Shown here: piece by piece, positions 17,532 through 26,485 of the stretch | Layout of the letters: each line of letters opens with the position of its first letter | Numbering within the stretch: the first letter of the stretch is position 1 | Assembly (NCBI RefSeq): GCF_020524165.1 | Contig: NZ_JAIVKU010000003.1 | Location: 638,135 to 702,134 of the forward strand | Length of the DNA: 64,000 bases | From: Guptibacillus hwajinpoensis | Lineage (GTDB): Bacteria > Bacillota > Bacilli > Bacillales > Guptibacillaceae | Reading direction: 5' to 3' | The notes under the pieces: generated by a model | The model's database searches: none | Told to the model about the DNA's origin: nothing | Seen by the model: only the letters and a program-made list of their open reading frames with translations | Position numbers and translations under genes: made by a program

Positions 17532-18482
17532 TTAGCGACGGGCTTGATCCGCGATTTTCTTCGCTTTCAAACTGTTCGCAAAATGCATTTTAGCTATTTT
17601 TTCGAGAACGTGATCGCCATGTTTCTGAATCAATTTAGCTGCTGCCACATCTACTGCGGGTCCAGCTCCTTTAGGAAGCTTTACATTGTTTTCTTTTCCA
17701 AGCCGATCGATTTCCATCACAAAAGAGTACCTGGCAATAATGGAAGCTGCGGCAACTGCTAAATGAATCTCTTCTGCTTTTGTGGCGAAGTAGACGTTTT
17801 CTTTAATAATGGTGGATTGACCTTTTAAGTAATTAAAATAAATTTCTGGTTTTGCAAACTGATCGATTAAGATCGCATCGTAGTTGTCTACTTTTCGAGT
17901 CACATTTTGAATGGCCTGATTATGTAGAAGAGCCTTCATCTTCCCCTGATTCATTCCTTTTCTTTGCATGCTGTTGTACTTTTCGTTTGGAAGAATAAGA
18001 AGACTATATGGAATTGTTTTGATGAGGTTTCTGGCGATCTCGATGATCTCGGGATCTTTCATCCCTTTAGAATCTCTTACACCGAGTTCTTTTAAAAGTG
18101 GAATTTGCTTCTGATCAACGTAAGCAGCAACCACAGTCATTGGACCAAAAAAATCCCCGGTACCAACTTCATCACTTCCGATGGCTGATAACGTTGAGAT
18201 CGTTGGTGGGGGTGCATATTGGTGATCTCCAACTGTTTTCTTTTTTGTTCCTGCGGGCTTTTTTGGACTCAGAGTTCCACTCGATTGCCATGGTTTTGCT
18301 TCTTGCTCTGCGGCTGCTCCTTGAAACATAACTTTACCAGATTTATATCCTGTAATAGTACAGTTGGGAGTTTTCGCTACAAAAACGCTCCCTGGCGGTT
18401 GTTTATCCTTTAAGTGGCTGTTGTATTTCTTTTTCATTTCATTCATAATGGAAGGTGATACAGTTAACACAACCTGTGACAT
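17532..18482 (-). CDS. rnhC: Ribonuclease HIII
   Basis: 316-residue type 2 RNase H that cuts the RNA strand of RNA-DNA hybrids. N-terminal TBP-like substrate-binding domain (about 1-75), linker, then the catalytic domain opening with IGSDEVGTGDFFGP (Asp104, Glu105), followed by the GVRDSKGM segment and an EIHLAVAAASIIARY motif carrying further active-site residues. The GSDEVGTGD form with a TBP-like N-terminus separates RNase HIII from RNase HII. AAAGGAG lies 7 bases before the ATG at 18482. Divergent from zapA, as in B. subtilis. Confidence 0.95.
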   Translation of the reverse strand: MSQVVLTVSPSIMNEMKKKYNSHLKDKQPPGSVFVAKTPNCTITGYKSGKVMFQGAAAEQEAKPWQSSGTLSPKKPAGTKKKTVGDHQYAPPPTISTLSAIGSDEVGTGDFFGPMTVVAAYVDQKQIPLLKELGVRDSKGMKDPEIIEIARNLIKTIPYSLLILPNEKYNSMQRKGMNQGKMKALLHNQAIQNVTRKVDNYDAILIDQFAKPEIYFNYLKGQSTIIKENVYFATKAEEIHLAVAAASIIARYSFVMEIDRLGKENNVKLPKGAGPAVDVAAAKLIQKHGDHVLEKIAKMHFANSLKAKKIADQARR

Positions 18483-18633
18483 AACAAAACTCCTTTTTGA
18501 ACTATGCTTGCATCCTATTATATCAGAATCTGTTAACGAAGAAGAATGGTTCAGGAGCGCTGTATTTCAAAAACACTTATTTTCGTGCTATGATACAAGT
18601 TAGGATTCTTTCTCGTGATAGGAGGCTTATGGG

Positions 18634-18894
18634 GTGACAGACAGTCATGGAAAAGTTCGTACAACTGTAGAAATCTATGGGGAAAAATATACAATTGTCG
18701 GTGATAAAAGTCATCAACATATTCTTGAAGTCTCGAAATTGGTCGATGAGAAGATGAATGAGATTAAAGGAATGAATACTTATTTAGATACAAAGCGACT
18801 CGCTGTACTAACAGCGGTAAATATTGTGAATGATTATGTCATGATTAAGAAAGAACTTGAAGATTTAAAGAAAAAACGGAGAGAAGAGGAATAA
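18634..18894 (+). CDS. zapA: Cell division protein ZapA
   Basis: 86-residue FtsZ-associated protein that bundles and stabilises the Z ring. It has the VEIYGEKYTIVGDKSHQHILEVSKLVDEKMNEI head domain and a C-terminal coiled coil (about residues 45-86) rich in Lys/Glu, the usual ZapA layout and length. The start is GTG 18634 with GGAGG 10 bases upstream. It is separated from cvpA by 6 bases, so the two are cotranscribed; the pair matches zapA(yshA)-yshB of B. subtilis. Confidence 0.92.
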   Translation: MTDSHGKVRTTVEIYGEKYTIVGDKSHQHILEVSKLVDEKMNEIKGMNTYLDTKRLAVLTAVNIVNDYVMIKKELEDLKKKRREEE

Positions 18895-18900
18895 CGATAG

Positions 18901-19443
18901 ATGGTTGATCTCATTCTTTTTATAGTACTGGTAGGGGGATTTCTTATTGGTCTTCGTAGAGGCCTAATCCTACAGGTTGTTCATTTAGCTGGATTTATCG
19001 TTTCATTTATTGTAGCTTATCTGTATTTTAAAGATCTTGCTCCACATTTGAAATTATGGATTCCATATCCATCCTTTGGTAACGAAGCTTCTTCAACTGC
19101 AATGGTCTTTGAAGCGATTAATTTAGAAGCGACTTATTATAGTGGGATTGCATTCGCGCTTCTGTTTTTTGGTACCAAGATTATTATGCAAATTATCGGA
19201 TCGATGCTTGATTTTCTTGCGGATCTGCCTATTCTAAGAACTGTGAATGGCTGGCTCGGTGGGGTGTTAGGATTTGTAGAAGTATACATTGTTGTATTCT
19301 TGTTTTTATTTATCGCAGCACTTGTGCCGAATGAATCGGTCCAAACGGCCATTTCAAACTCGTTCCTGGCGGAAAGTATCGTAAAGCATACCCCGGTGTT
19401 AACAGAACAAATTAAAGATCTATGGAGTACTCATGTCGTATAA
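18901..19443 (+). CDS. yshB: CvpA-family membrane protein (YshB)
   Basis: 180-residue integral membrane protein with four hydrophobic segments (about residues 3-20, 26-43, 80-100 and 123-145), starting with the CvpA pattern VDLILFIVLVGGFLIGLRRG. In E. coli CvpA was named for colicin V production; its role in Bacillus is not defined. A short ATAGATG junction with zapA puts the two in one operon. A terminator overlaps the stop codon. Confidence 0.85.
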   Translation: MVDLILFIVLVGGFLIGLRRGLILQVVHLAGFIVSFIVAYLYFKDLAPHLKLWIPYPSFGNEASSTAMVFEAINLEATYYSGIAFALLFFGTKIIMQIIGSMLDFLADLPILRTVNGWLGGVLGFVEVYIVVFLFLFIAALVPNESVQTAISNSFLAESIVKHTPVLTEQIKDLWSTHVV

Positions 19444-19470
19444 CCCTTCAACTAGAAGGGTTATTTATTT
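19442..19470 (+). terminator. Probable terminator of zapA-cvpA
   Basis: 8-bp stem AACCCTTC / GAAGGGTT (19442-19449 and 19455-19462) with a moderately T-rich tail; it includes the TAA stop. Confidence 0.7.
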
Positions 19471-19509
19471 GTGGCAACATATTTAAAGGTTCCATCGCTT
19501 GTCGGACCT

Positions 19510-19652
19510 AACCAGGCGCTTCCGCTTTTCAGTGTCCAGCTGCAGTGCCTTCCCCCTCGAGGTCATAAGCCAATCCTAATTGTGGCAAAAAGCGCCACAT
19601 TTAGGCTCGTCTTATGCTTTTCGGGGGAAACCAGGCGCTTCCGCTTTTCAGT
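19510..19652. repeat. Intergenic hairpin repeat flanked by 24-bp direct repeats
   Basis: Two identical 24-bp direct repeats (19510-19533 and 19629-19652, containing CAGGCGCTTCCGCTTTTC) flank an ~80-bp imperfect inverted repeat. Paired arm blocks are TTCCCCC/GGGGGAA (19550-19556 with 19623-19629), CATAAG/CTTATG, CCTAA/TTAGG and TGTGGC/GCCACA closing on an AAAA-type loop. The block is noncoding; an open frame entering it would only give a spurious N-terminal extension to polX. It resembles short interspersed intergenic elements I recall from Bacillaceae genomes. No transposase is present. Confidence 0.8.
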
Positions 19653-19661
19653 ATAAAATAA

Positions 19662-19690
19662 TTGGATTTGTTTGTAATAATGGATACGAT
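19662..19690 (+). promoter_or_regulatory. Candidate promoter of polX
   Basis: TTGGAT (19662-19667), 17 bases, TACGAT (19685-19690), starting 10 bases after the repeat and ~37 bases before polX. Confidence 0.5.
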
Positions 19691-19726
19691 AGTAGTAATG
19701 ATCATTTAATGAAGGGTGAGGACTGG

Positions 19727-21442
19727 ATGAATAAGAAAAATGTAATTCATTACCTTGAAGATATAGCTGTCTATATGGAGCTGAAAGGGGAAAATCCTTT
19801 TAAAATATCCGCTTTTCGCAAAGCGGCACGTGCGCTAGAAACGGATGACCGGAGCATGGAGCAGATTGACGATCCTGCTGAGCTTAATGGGATAGGAAAA
19901 GGAACAGCAGCGGTAATCAATGAGATACTTGAAAATGGTGAATCAGAAACGCTTGAGACGTTAAAAAAGGAAGTGCCGTCTGGTCTTGTGCCTCTCTTGA
20001 AATTACCAGGTCTTGGTGGGAAGAAACTTGCGAAGCTATATAAAGAGCTTAGCGTCATTGATATGGCGACATTAAAAAAGGCGTGTGAAGCGCAAAAAAT
20101 TCAGGAGCTTCCTGGGTTTGGTAAAAAGAGTGAAGAGAAAATTTTAGCGGCAATTGAAGAAGCAGGCAAAAGACCTGAGCGACTATCTATTGCTTACATG
20201 ATTCCACTTGCAGAAAAGATTGAAAAGCAATTAAGTGAATTTGATGAAATTGAAAAATTTGCGAGGGCAGGTAGTTTGCGAAGGGTGAGAGAGACGGTCA
20301 AAGATCTTGATTTTATTATAGCTACCACTTCTGCACCAAACGTATCTGAGAAACTTTTAAATCTAGATGGGGTTTCAAAAGTAATTGTAAAAGGGGAGAC
20401 GAAAATTACCCTTGAGCTAGATGATGAGTATGGCGTTTCAGTAGACTTTAGGCTCGTGAAGCCAGAAGAATTTGCCTCAACGCTTCATCATTTTACTGGT
20501 TCACAGGCTCATAATGTAAAAATGAGACAAATCGCTAAAAAGAAAGGCGAAAAAATTAGCGAGTATGGCGTTGAGTCGATTGAAACAGGCGAAGTTTTAA
20601 CATTTGAAAATGAAAAAGAATTTTATAGGCATTTTGGACTCGCGTATATCGCACCAGAAATTCGTGAAGATCGTGGCGAAATTGAAGAAGCAGCGGAAAA
20701 AGAGATTAATCTAGTGCAATTAGAGGATATTAAGGGCGATCTTCATATGCACTCTACATGGAGCGATGGCGCATATACAATCGAGCAAATGGCCGATCGA
20801 GCACGGGAGAAAGGCTATTCATACATAGCCATTACGGATCACTCACAGTATCTGAAGGTGGCAAATGGTCTTACGCCGGAGAGATTGCGTGAGCAAAGAG
20901 AAGAAATCGACAGACTGAACAAAAAGTGGACGGACTTTCAAATTTTTGCAGGTGTTGAGATGGATATTTTGCCAGATGGTACACTTGATTATGACGATGA
21001 GATGCTTTCAGAAATGGATTTTGTTATCGCTTCAATCCATTCATCCTTTTCACAAGATGAAGATACGATTATGAAGAGACTTGAGACTGCCCTTCGAAGT
21101 CACCACGTCGATCTAATCGCACATCCATCAGGCAGGCTGCTTGGAAGAAGAAACGGCTATGCTTTAAATCATGATAAACTTATTAAGCTTGCTAAAGAAA
21201 CGGGTACTGCTCTAGAGTTAAATGCAAACCCAAACCGTTTAGATCTTGCAGCTGAATGGCTTCAAAAAGCACAGGAGAATCATGTTAAAATAATGATAAA
21301 TACAGATGCTCACCACATGGACATGCTTGAACATATGGAAATTGGTGTAGCAGCTGGGCGAAGAGGATGGCTACGTAAAGAAAGCGTCTTAAATACGTAT
21401 ACGGCGAAAGAGCTGAAAGCTTTCTTTAAGCGGCATCACTAA
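19727..21442 (+). CDS. polX: Family X DNA polymerase / 3'-5' exonuclease
   Basis: 571-residue bacterial PolX, a gap-filling repair polymerase with a PHP nuclease domain. Start ATG 19727 with AAGGGTGAGG upstream; a frame opening at 19580 lies inside the repeat and is rejected. N-terminal helix-hairpin-helix region (about 1-165: NPFKISAFRKAARAL, LPGLGGKKLAKLY, LPGFGKKSEEKIL), palm/nucleotidyltransferase domain (about 170-320; AGSLRRVRETVKDLDFII carries the metal aspartates), and C-terminal PHP domain (about 330-571) with HMHSTWSDG, ITDHS, HPSGRLLGRR and NTDAHH metal ligands. The polX-mutS2 order is that of B. subtilis. Confidence 0.95.
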   Translation: MNKKNVIHYLEDIAVYMELKGENPFKISAFRKAARALETDDRSMEQIDDPAELNGIGKGTAAVINEILENGESETLETLKKEVPSGLVPLLKLPGLGGKKLAKLYKELSVIDMATLKKACEAQKIQELPGFGKKSEEKILAAIEEAGKRPERLSIAYMIPLAEKIEKQLSEFDEIEKFARAGSLRRVRETVKDLDFIIATTSAPNVSEKLLNLDGVSKVIVKGETKITLELDDEYGVSVDFRLVKPEEFASTLHHFTGSQAHNVKMRQIAKKKGEKISEYGVESIETGEVLTFENEKEFYRHFGLAYIAPEIREDRGEIEEAAEKEINLVQLEDIKGDLHMHSTWSDGAYTIEQMADRAREKGYSYIAITDHSQYLKVANGLTPERLREQREEIDRLNKKWTDFQIFAGVEMDILPDGTLDYDDEMLSEMDFVIASIHSSFSQDEDTIMKRLETALRSHHVDLIAHPSGRLLGRRNGYALNHDKLIKLAKETGTALELNANPNRLDLAAEWLQKAQENHVKIMINTDAHHMDMLEHMEIGVAAGRRGWLRKESVLNTYTAKELKAFFKRHH

Positions 21443-21472
21443 CTATATTCCGTTTTTTAGGAGGAACGACCA

Positions 21473-23821
21473 TTGCAGAAAAGAGTGCTACGGCTACTTG
21501 AATACGATAAAGTAAAAGAACGATTAGGGAAACACGTTTCATCTTCGCTAGGAAAACAGAAAGTTGAGGAATTGACGCCTTTGTTTTCACTCGAAGACGT
21601 AAACCATCAGTTAGAAGGAACAGAAGAAGGCAGGAAAGTAATTCGCCTTCGTGGACAGGCTCCGCTTGGCGGAATACGTGACATTCGACAAAGCGTAAAA
21701 CGCGCTGAAATTGGTGGCATGTTAAACCCTTCTGAGCTACTGGATATTTCAAGTACGATCTATGGGGGACGTCGCTTCAAGACGTTCCTTGAAAATATGG
21801 TAGAAGATGGGGTAGAGCTCCCTCTTCTTGGAAATTTAGTTCAGCAAATCATGCCAGAAACCGAGCTTGAAAAGGAAATAAACGCATGTATTGATCAAGA
21901 TGGAGAAGTGCTGGATTCAGCAAGTGACGCATTGCGTCGACTAAGAACACAGCTTCGGAGCTTTGAATCGCGTGTGCGGGAAAAGTTAGAAAGCCTGATT
22001 CGATCATCAAGCACGAGAAAAATGCTTTCTGACGCGCTTGTTACCATTCGAAATGAACGCTATGTGATTCCAGTTAAGCAAGAGTATAGAGGTTCATTTG
22101 GTGGCATGGTTCACGATCAATCATCTTCTGGTGCGACATTGTTTATTGAACCGCAATCGGTTGTTTCAATTAATAATCAGTTAAAAGAAGTGAAAGTAAA
22201 AGAGAAACTTGAAATTGAGCGGATCTTAACCGAGTTAACAGGGCGTGTTGCGGAATCATCTGAAACGCTTCGACATAATGTTGAGGTGCTCGCTGATATT
22301 GATTTTATTTTCGCACGTGCACTTTATGCGAATGAACTAAAGGCAACAAACCCTTCAATGAATGATGAAGGAGAACTTGAAATCAAGCAGGGACGTCATC
22401 CTCTTCTACCACAAGATGAAGTTGTTCCTTCTTCTCTTTACCTTGGGAAAGACTATTCTTCACTTGTCATTACTGGCCCAAACACGGGAGGTAAGACGGT
22501 TACACTTAAGACGGCCGGCCTTCTAACGCTCATGGCTCAATCCGGCTTACACATTCCAGCTGATGAAGGATCGACGATGGCTGTGTTTCAGGATATTTTT
22601 GCAGATATAGGTGATGAACAGTCTATTGAACAAAGTTTAAGTACCTTTTCTTCTCATATGACCAATATTGTTCAGATTCTAAAAAATATTGATCATAATA
22701 GTCTTGTTCTTTTTGATGAGCTTGGAGCCGGAACAGATCCACAGGAAGGTGCTGCACTAGCGATCTCTATTCTTGACTACGTTTATAACCGAGGATCGAG
22801 AGTAATTGCAACGACTCACTATAGCGAATTAAAAGCTTATGCTTATAATCGTGAAGGTGTTATGAATGCGAGTGTAGAATTTGATGTAGAAACCTTGCGT
22901 CCCACCTATCGCCTATTAATTGGCGTACCGGGACGAAGCAATGCGTTTGAAATTTCAAGACGTCTTGGATTAATGGATGACATTATTGACGATGCAAGGT
23001 CGCAAATTTCAAGTGAAAGCAATAAGGTAGATCGTATGATTTCCTCACTTGAAGATAGTCAGAAGCAGGCAGAATTGGATCGACAGGGAGCATCTGATCT
23101 TAGAAAAGAAGCAGAGTCACTAAAGAAAGACCTTGAGACACAACTCGAGAAATTTGAAAAACAGCGTGAGCGATTATTTGAAGAGGCGGAACAAAAAGCT
23201 GCCGAAGAGGTAGAAAAGGCGCAGGAACAGGCGAAAAAGATTATACAAGATCTTCGTACTTTCCAAAAGGGATCGGTAAAAGAACATCAGTTAATTGATG
23301 CTCAGAAGCAACTTGAGGATGCAAAGCCTGAATTAAAGACGAAAAAGCCCAAATCTAAAAAAGCACAGGAGAAGAAAGCCTACGAACCTGGCGATGAAGT
23401 AAGAGTGATTAGTTTTAATCAGAAAGGACATATCGTTGAAAAAGTAGGAAAGAACGAATATCAAGTTCAACTAGGAATTATGAAAATGACAGTAAAAGCA
23501 AATGATCTTGAATCGATTAAATCTAAGCCCGCAGTAGAACGCAAACCGTTCGTTACGGTACGAGGGAATAATAGTCAAGTCAAAACGGAGCTCGATTTAA
23601 GAGGGAAAAGATACGAAGATGCACAAATGGAAGTAGAGCGTTATATTGACGACGCCTTACTTGCAGGTTATCATCAGGTTTCAATTATTCACGGAAAAGG
23701 CACTGGAGCGCTAAGAAAAGGTGTTCATGAGTGGTTGAAACGTCATTCTAGAGTGAAAAACCTTCGCATGGGTGGTATGAATGAAGGTGGCGGTGGTGTG
23801 ACCGTCGTTGAACTGAAGTAG
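21473..23821 (+). CDS. mutS2: MutS2 endonuclease / ribosome-rescue ATPase
   Basis: 782-residue MutS2. TTG start at 21473 with AGGAGGA 8 bases upstream. MutS core and clamp regions (about 1-310), ABC ATPase with Walker A GPNTGGKT (~residues 334-341), Walker [16 protein letters not shown] and STFSSHM signature-like segment, a charged coiled coil (about 510-610), a small beta domain, and a C-terminal Smr nuclease domain (about 705-782) with [11 protein letters not shown] and HGKGTGALR motifs. It lacks the N-terminal mismatch-recognition domain of MutS1. MutS2 is described as suppressing recombination and, in Bacillus, acting on collided ribosomes. 30 bases after polX. Confidence 0.95.
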   Translation: MQKRVLRLLEYDKVKERLGKHVSSSLGKQKVEELTPLFSLEDVNHQLEGTEEGRKVIRLRGQAPLGGIRDIRQSVKRAEIGGMLNPSELLDISSTIYGGRRFKTFLENMVEDGVELPLLGNLVQQIMPETELEKEINACIDQDGEVLDSASDALRRLRTQLRSFESRVREKLESLIRSSSTRKMLSDALVTIRNERYVIPVKQEYRGSFGGMVHDQSSSGATLFIEPQSVVSINNQLKEVKVKEKLEIERILTELTGRVAESSETLRHNVEVLADIDFIFARALYANELKATNPSMNDEGELEIKQGRHPLLPQDEVVPSSLYLGKDYSSLVITGPNTGGKTVTLKTAGLLTLMAQSGLHIPADEGSTMAVFQDIFADIGDEQSIEQSLSTFSSHMTNIVQILKNIDHNSLVLFDELGAGTDPQEGAALAISILDYVYNRGSRVIATTHYSELKAYAYNREGVMNASVEFDVETLRPTYRLLIGVPGRSNAFEISRRLGLMDDIIDDARSQISSESNKVDRMISSLEDSQKQAELDRQGASDLRKEAESLKKDLETQLEKFEKQRERLFEEAEQKAAEEVEKAQEQAKKIIQDLRTFQKGSVKEHQLIDAQKQLEDAKPELKTKKPKSKKAQEKKAYEPGDEVRVISFNQKGHIVEKVGKNEYQVQLGIMKMTVKANDLESIKSKPAVERKPFVTVRGNNSQVKTELDLRGKRYEDAQMEVERYIDDALLAGYHQVSIIHGKGTGALRKGVHEWLKRHSRVKNLRMGGMNEGGGGVTVVELK

Positions 23822-23838
23822 AGAAAGGATTTTACACG

Positions 23839-24246
23839 ATGGAACAACTTTGGGATAGTGTAGCATTTCAAACCGCAGCCAATTATAGCGTTGTGATTGT
23901 TTGCATGATCGTGTTTTTATCAGTCTTTGAATTTGTGACATCTTATCGGAACTGGGAAGAAATACAAAGAGGAAATCTCGCTGTAGCTATGGCTACAGGC
24001 GGAAAGATCTTTGGAATTGCCAATATTTTTCGCTTTTCAATTGAACATAATGATTCTCTCGTCACAATGATGGGCTGGGGCGTTTTTGGATTTGTTCTAT
24101 TGTTAATAGGGTATTTTACTTTTGAATTCTTGACACCTAAGTTTCGAATTGATAAAGAAATTACAGCCGATAATCGTGCCGTAGGATTTATTTCCATGGT
24201 TATTTCGATCGGACTGTCTTTTGTGATTGGGGCAGGAATTTCGTAA
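23839..24246 (+). CDS. yshE: DUF350 membrane protein YshE
   Basis: 135-residue protein with four hydrophobic segments (about residues 12-34, 52-68, 73-95 and 111-133). It shows the DUF350 features NLAVAMATGGKIFGIANIFRFS and DNRAVGFISMVISIG. Function unknown. It lies 17 bases after mutS2 and is the same gene found downstream of mutS2 in B. subtilis. AGAAAGGA precedes the ATG. Confidence 0.85.
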   Translation: MEQLWDSVAFQTAANYSVVIVCMIVFLSVFEFVTSYRNWEEIQRGNLAVAMATGGKIFGIANIFRFSIEHNDSLVTMMGWGVFGFVLLLIGYFTFEFLTPKFRIDKEITADNRAVGFISMVISIGLSFVIGAGIS

Positions 24247-24258
24247 GAGGAGCACTTT

Positions 24259-24342
24259 ATGGAGACATTATGGAAAGTACTAATGGTCGTATCAGGGATC
24301 TTTTTTATAGCAGGAATTGTATACTTGATTTATTTTGTATAA
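24259..24342 (+). CDS. 27-residue single-pass membrane peptide
   Basis: A short open frame, ATG 24259 to TAA 24340-24342, with an AGAGGAG ribosome binding site 6 bases upstream, 12 bases after yshE and just before an intrinsic terminator. The peptide is METLWKV, then about 18 hydrophobic residues ending YLIYFV: one membrane helix and almost nothing else. The spacing, ribosome binding site and position inside the operon argue for translation. I do not recognise a named family. It could be a small partner of the preceding membrane protein, or a leader-like remnant. Confidence 0.6.
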   Translation: METLWKVLMVVSGIFFIAGIVYLIYFV

Positions 24343-24348
24343 CTTTAA

Positions 24349-24385
24349 AGAAGAACAGGCATCTGTGCCTGTTCTTCTTTTTTTT
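24349..24385 (+). terminator. Terminator of polX-mutS2-yshE operon
   Basis: 10-bp stem AAGAACAGGC / GCCTGTTCTT (24351-24360 and 24367-24376) followed by an eight-base T run. Confidence 0.9.
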
Positions 24386-24555
24386 GGTAGTTAAACCTGA
24401 CTATCGTACTAAGCTCGTCTCCCTTTTACGACGAGAAACGCCAATGTATTCAAAAAAATCAAAAAAAGATAGGATAATTGAAGCGGTTTCATTATAATTA
24501 TCTTATAGAGAGATTTTTGGTTTGGAAGGAGACGTGAAAGGGAGGTTGATGAAAC

Positions 24556-26247
24556 ATGACACAAAAACCCGAAAAAGAATGGTTTCATTATTATCAAACA
24601 GGAGTACCGACTTCAATTGATTATGAGGAAAAGCCTCTCCATGCTTATCTTGTTGATGCAGCGACAAAGCATCCTAACAAAAAAGCCGTTCACTTCCTTG
24701 GGAAAGAACTAACGTTTCAAGAAGTTTATACGCGCTCAAGGCGCCTGGCAAATTCATTGCGTGAAAATGGTCTTAAAAAGGGTGGAAGAGTTTCCATTAT
24801 GCTACCCAACTGTCCGCAGGCAGTCATTAGCTACTACGCTGTTCTAATGGCTGGAGGGGTCGTCGTTCAAACGAATCCCCTATATATGGAAAGAGAACTG
24901 GAGCATCAGTTAAAAGATTCGCAGGCAGATATGATGATTTGCCTTGATCTGGTATTGCCTAAAGTTTTAAAAGTAAAAGATAAAACGGTGTTGAACCATG
25001 TTATTGTAACAAAGATTCAAGATTACTTACCATTTCCTAAAAATATGCTTTTTCCCCTATTACAAAAACAGAAAAAGCAAGGTTTACTTGTAGAGATGCC
25101 TTCCACGAACCAAATTCATACTTTCCAAGAATGGGTAGCCTCAGGTAAGGACGAAGAAATAAACATAGAAGTTAACGTGAGAGAAGATCTCGCTCTCCTC
25201 CAATACACGGGAGGGACGACAGGTCTTGCAAAAGGTGTGATGCTGACTCATTACAATCTTGTTGTCAATACAATGCAATGTAAGAACTGGATTCATGATG
25301 CCAAGTATGGGGAAGAACGCGTGTTAGGAATTCTCCCTTTTTTCCATGTTTATGGGATGACATGTGTTATGAATTTATCCATTATGTATGCCGCCAAAAT
25401 GATCATACTTCCTAAATTTGAACCAAAGGATACGTTGAAAACAATCCAAAAACAAAAACCGACTCTTTTCCCTGGTGCACCTACAATTTATATTTCATTA
25501 TTGAATGATCCGGATATTGAGCGCTATGATTTATCTTCCGTCAAGGCTTGTATAAGCGGATCAGCTCCGCTTCCTATTGAAGTTCAACAAAAGTTTCAGG
25601 AAAAGATAAGCGGTCGCCTCGTGGAGGGCTATGGGCTAACAGAGTCCTCGCCAGTTACTCATTCCAATCCATTGGATGGCACGGTTGTCGGTAGCATTGG
25701 GCTTCCGTGGCCAGATACAGATGCGAAAATTGTCAATGCAGCAGATGAAGAGGCAGAGATTAAGGAAATAGGAGAACTTATTGTAAAAGGTCCTCAGGTG
25801 ATGAAGGGCTATTGGAATCGACCAGATGAAACAGCTGCTGTGTTGAAGAATGGGTGGCTTTATACAGGAGATATGGCCTACCGTGATGAAAAAGGTTACT
25901 TCTATATTGTGGATCGTAAAAAGGACATGATTATCGCTGGTGGTTATAACATTTATCCTAGAGAAGTAGAAGAAATTTTATATGAGCATCCCGCTGTTCA
26001 GGAAGCTGTGATCATCGGTGTACCAGATGCTTATCGTGGTGAAACTGTAAAAGCATTTGTCGTATTAAAAAATACGGCCAATGTAACTGAGGATGAGTTA
26101 AATCAGCACTGCCGTCGCTATTTAGCCGCGTATAAGGTACCGAAGTTGTATGAATTTAGGGAGGAGCTTCCCAAAACAACAGTTGGAAAGATTTTGCGAC
26201 GTGTGCTCGTCGATGAAGAGAGAGCAAAGGAAAACCAATCGCTTTAG
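24556..26247 (+). CDS. lcfA: Long-chain fatty-acid--CoA ligase
   Basis: 563-residue AMP-forming acyl-CoA synthetase that activates long-chain fatty acids for beta-oxidation. ATP/AMP signature YTGGTTGLAKGVMLTH near residues 216-231, a GYGLTESSPVTH motif, then the hinge and C-terminal domain with YTGDMAYRDEKGYFYIVDRKKDMI and GGYNIYPREVEE, ending in the catalytic Lys segment PKTTVGKILRR. GGGAGG is 10 bases before the ATG. First gene of the lcfA-fadR-fadB-etfBA cluster known from B. subtilis, although here a terminator separates it from fadR. Confidence 0.93.
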   Translation: MTQKPEKEWFHYYQTGVPTSIDYEEKPLHAYLVDAATKHPNKKAVHFLGKELTFQEVYTRSRRLANSLRENGLKKGGRVSIMLPNCPQAVISYYAVLMAGGVVVQTNPLYMERELEHQLKDSQADMMICLDLVLPKVLKVKDKTVLNHVIVTKIQDYLPFPKNMLFPLLQKQKKQGLLVEMPSTNQIHTFQEWVASGKDEEINIEVNVREDLALLQYTGGTTGLAKGVMLTHYNLVVNTMQCKNWIHDAKYGEERVLGILPFFHVYGMTCVMNLSIMYAAKMIILPKFEPKDTLKTIQKQKPTLFPGAPTIYISLLNDPDIERYDLSSVKACISGSAPLPIEVQQKFQEKISGRLVEGYGLTESSPVTHSNPLDGTVVGSIGLPWPDTDAKIVNAADEEAEIKEIGELIVKGPQVMKGYWNRPDETAAVLKNGWLYTGDMAYRDEKGYFYIVDRKKDMIIAGGYNIYPREVEEILYEHPAVQEAVIIGVPDAYRGETVKAFVVLKNTANVTEDELNQHCRRYLAAYKVPKLYEFREELPKTTVGKILRRVLVDEERAKENQSL

Positions 26248-26262
26248 CGATTGGTTCTTTGT
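26232..26262 (+). terminator. Terminator of lcfA
   Basis: 11-bp stem AACCAATCGCT / AGCGATTGGTT (26233-26243 and 26246-26256) overlapping the lcfA stop codon, with a short T-rich tail. Confidence 0.8.
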
Positions 26263-26389
26263 TGTAACCGAACAAAGAGAAAATTCGTGATTATTCTGGA
26301 AAAATTCACACATTTCTGCTTTTTTGTGGTATGATTAATTTGCGAAAAAGCTCTTTATTCCAACCGAGCGCTCGTTCAGAAATCTAATG

Positions 26390-26419
26390 TTGACAATGTT
26401 GTGGTTATATCGCTACAAT
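26390..26419 (+). promoter_or_regulatory. Sigma-A promoter of fadR-fadB-etfBA
   Basis: Perfect TTGACA (26390-26395), 18 bases, TACAAT (26414-26419). The predicted start lies at the left edge of the FadR operator. Confidence 0.8.
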
Positions 26420-26426
26420 AAGATTA

Positions 26427-26444
26427 TGAATGAATGCTCATTCA
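26427..26444 (+). promoter_or_regulatory. FadR operator
   Basis: Perfect inverted repeat TGAATGA-N4-TCATTCA, the half-sites and spacing of the Bacillus FadR box. It sits over the expected transcription start, ~42 bases before fadR, so FadR should repress its own operon until long-chain acyl-CoA releases it. Confidence 0.85.
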
Positions 26445-26485
26445 TTTTGAGTGAGTGCCGGATAAAGAATAAAGGAGAACTTCAT

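Noticed and set aside
18364..18603. 79-codon plus-strand frame at the rnhC/zapA divergence
   Set aside because: Mostly antisense to rnhC and lacks a ribosome binding site.
19580..19726. N-terminal extension of polX by 49 codons
   Set aside because: It lies inside the intergenic repeat and upstream of the candidate promoter; ATG 19727 has a ribosome binding site and gives the normal PolX length.
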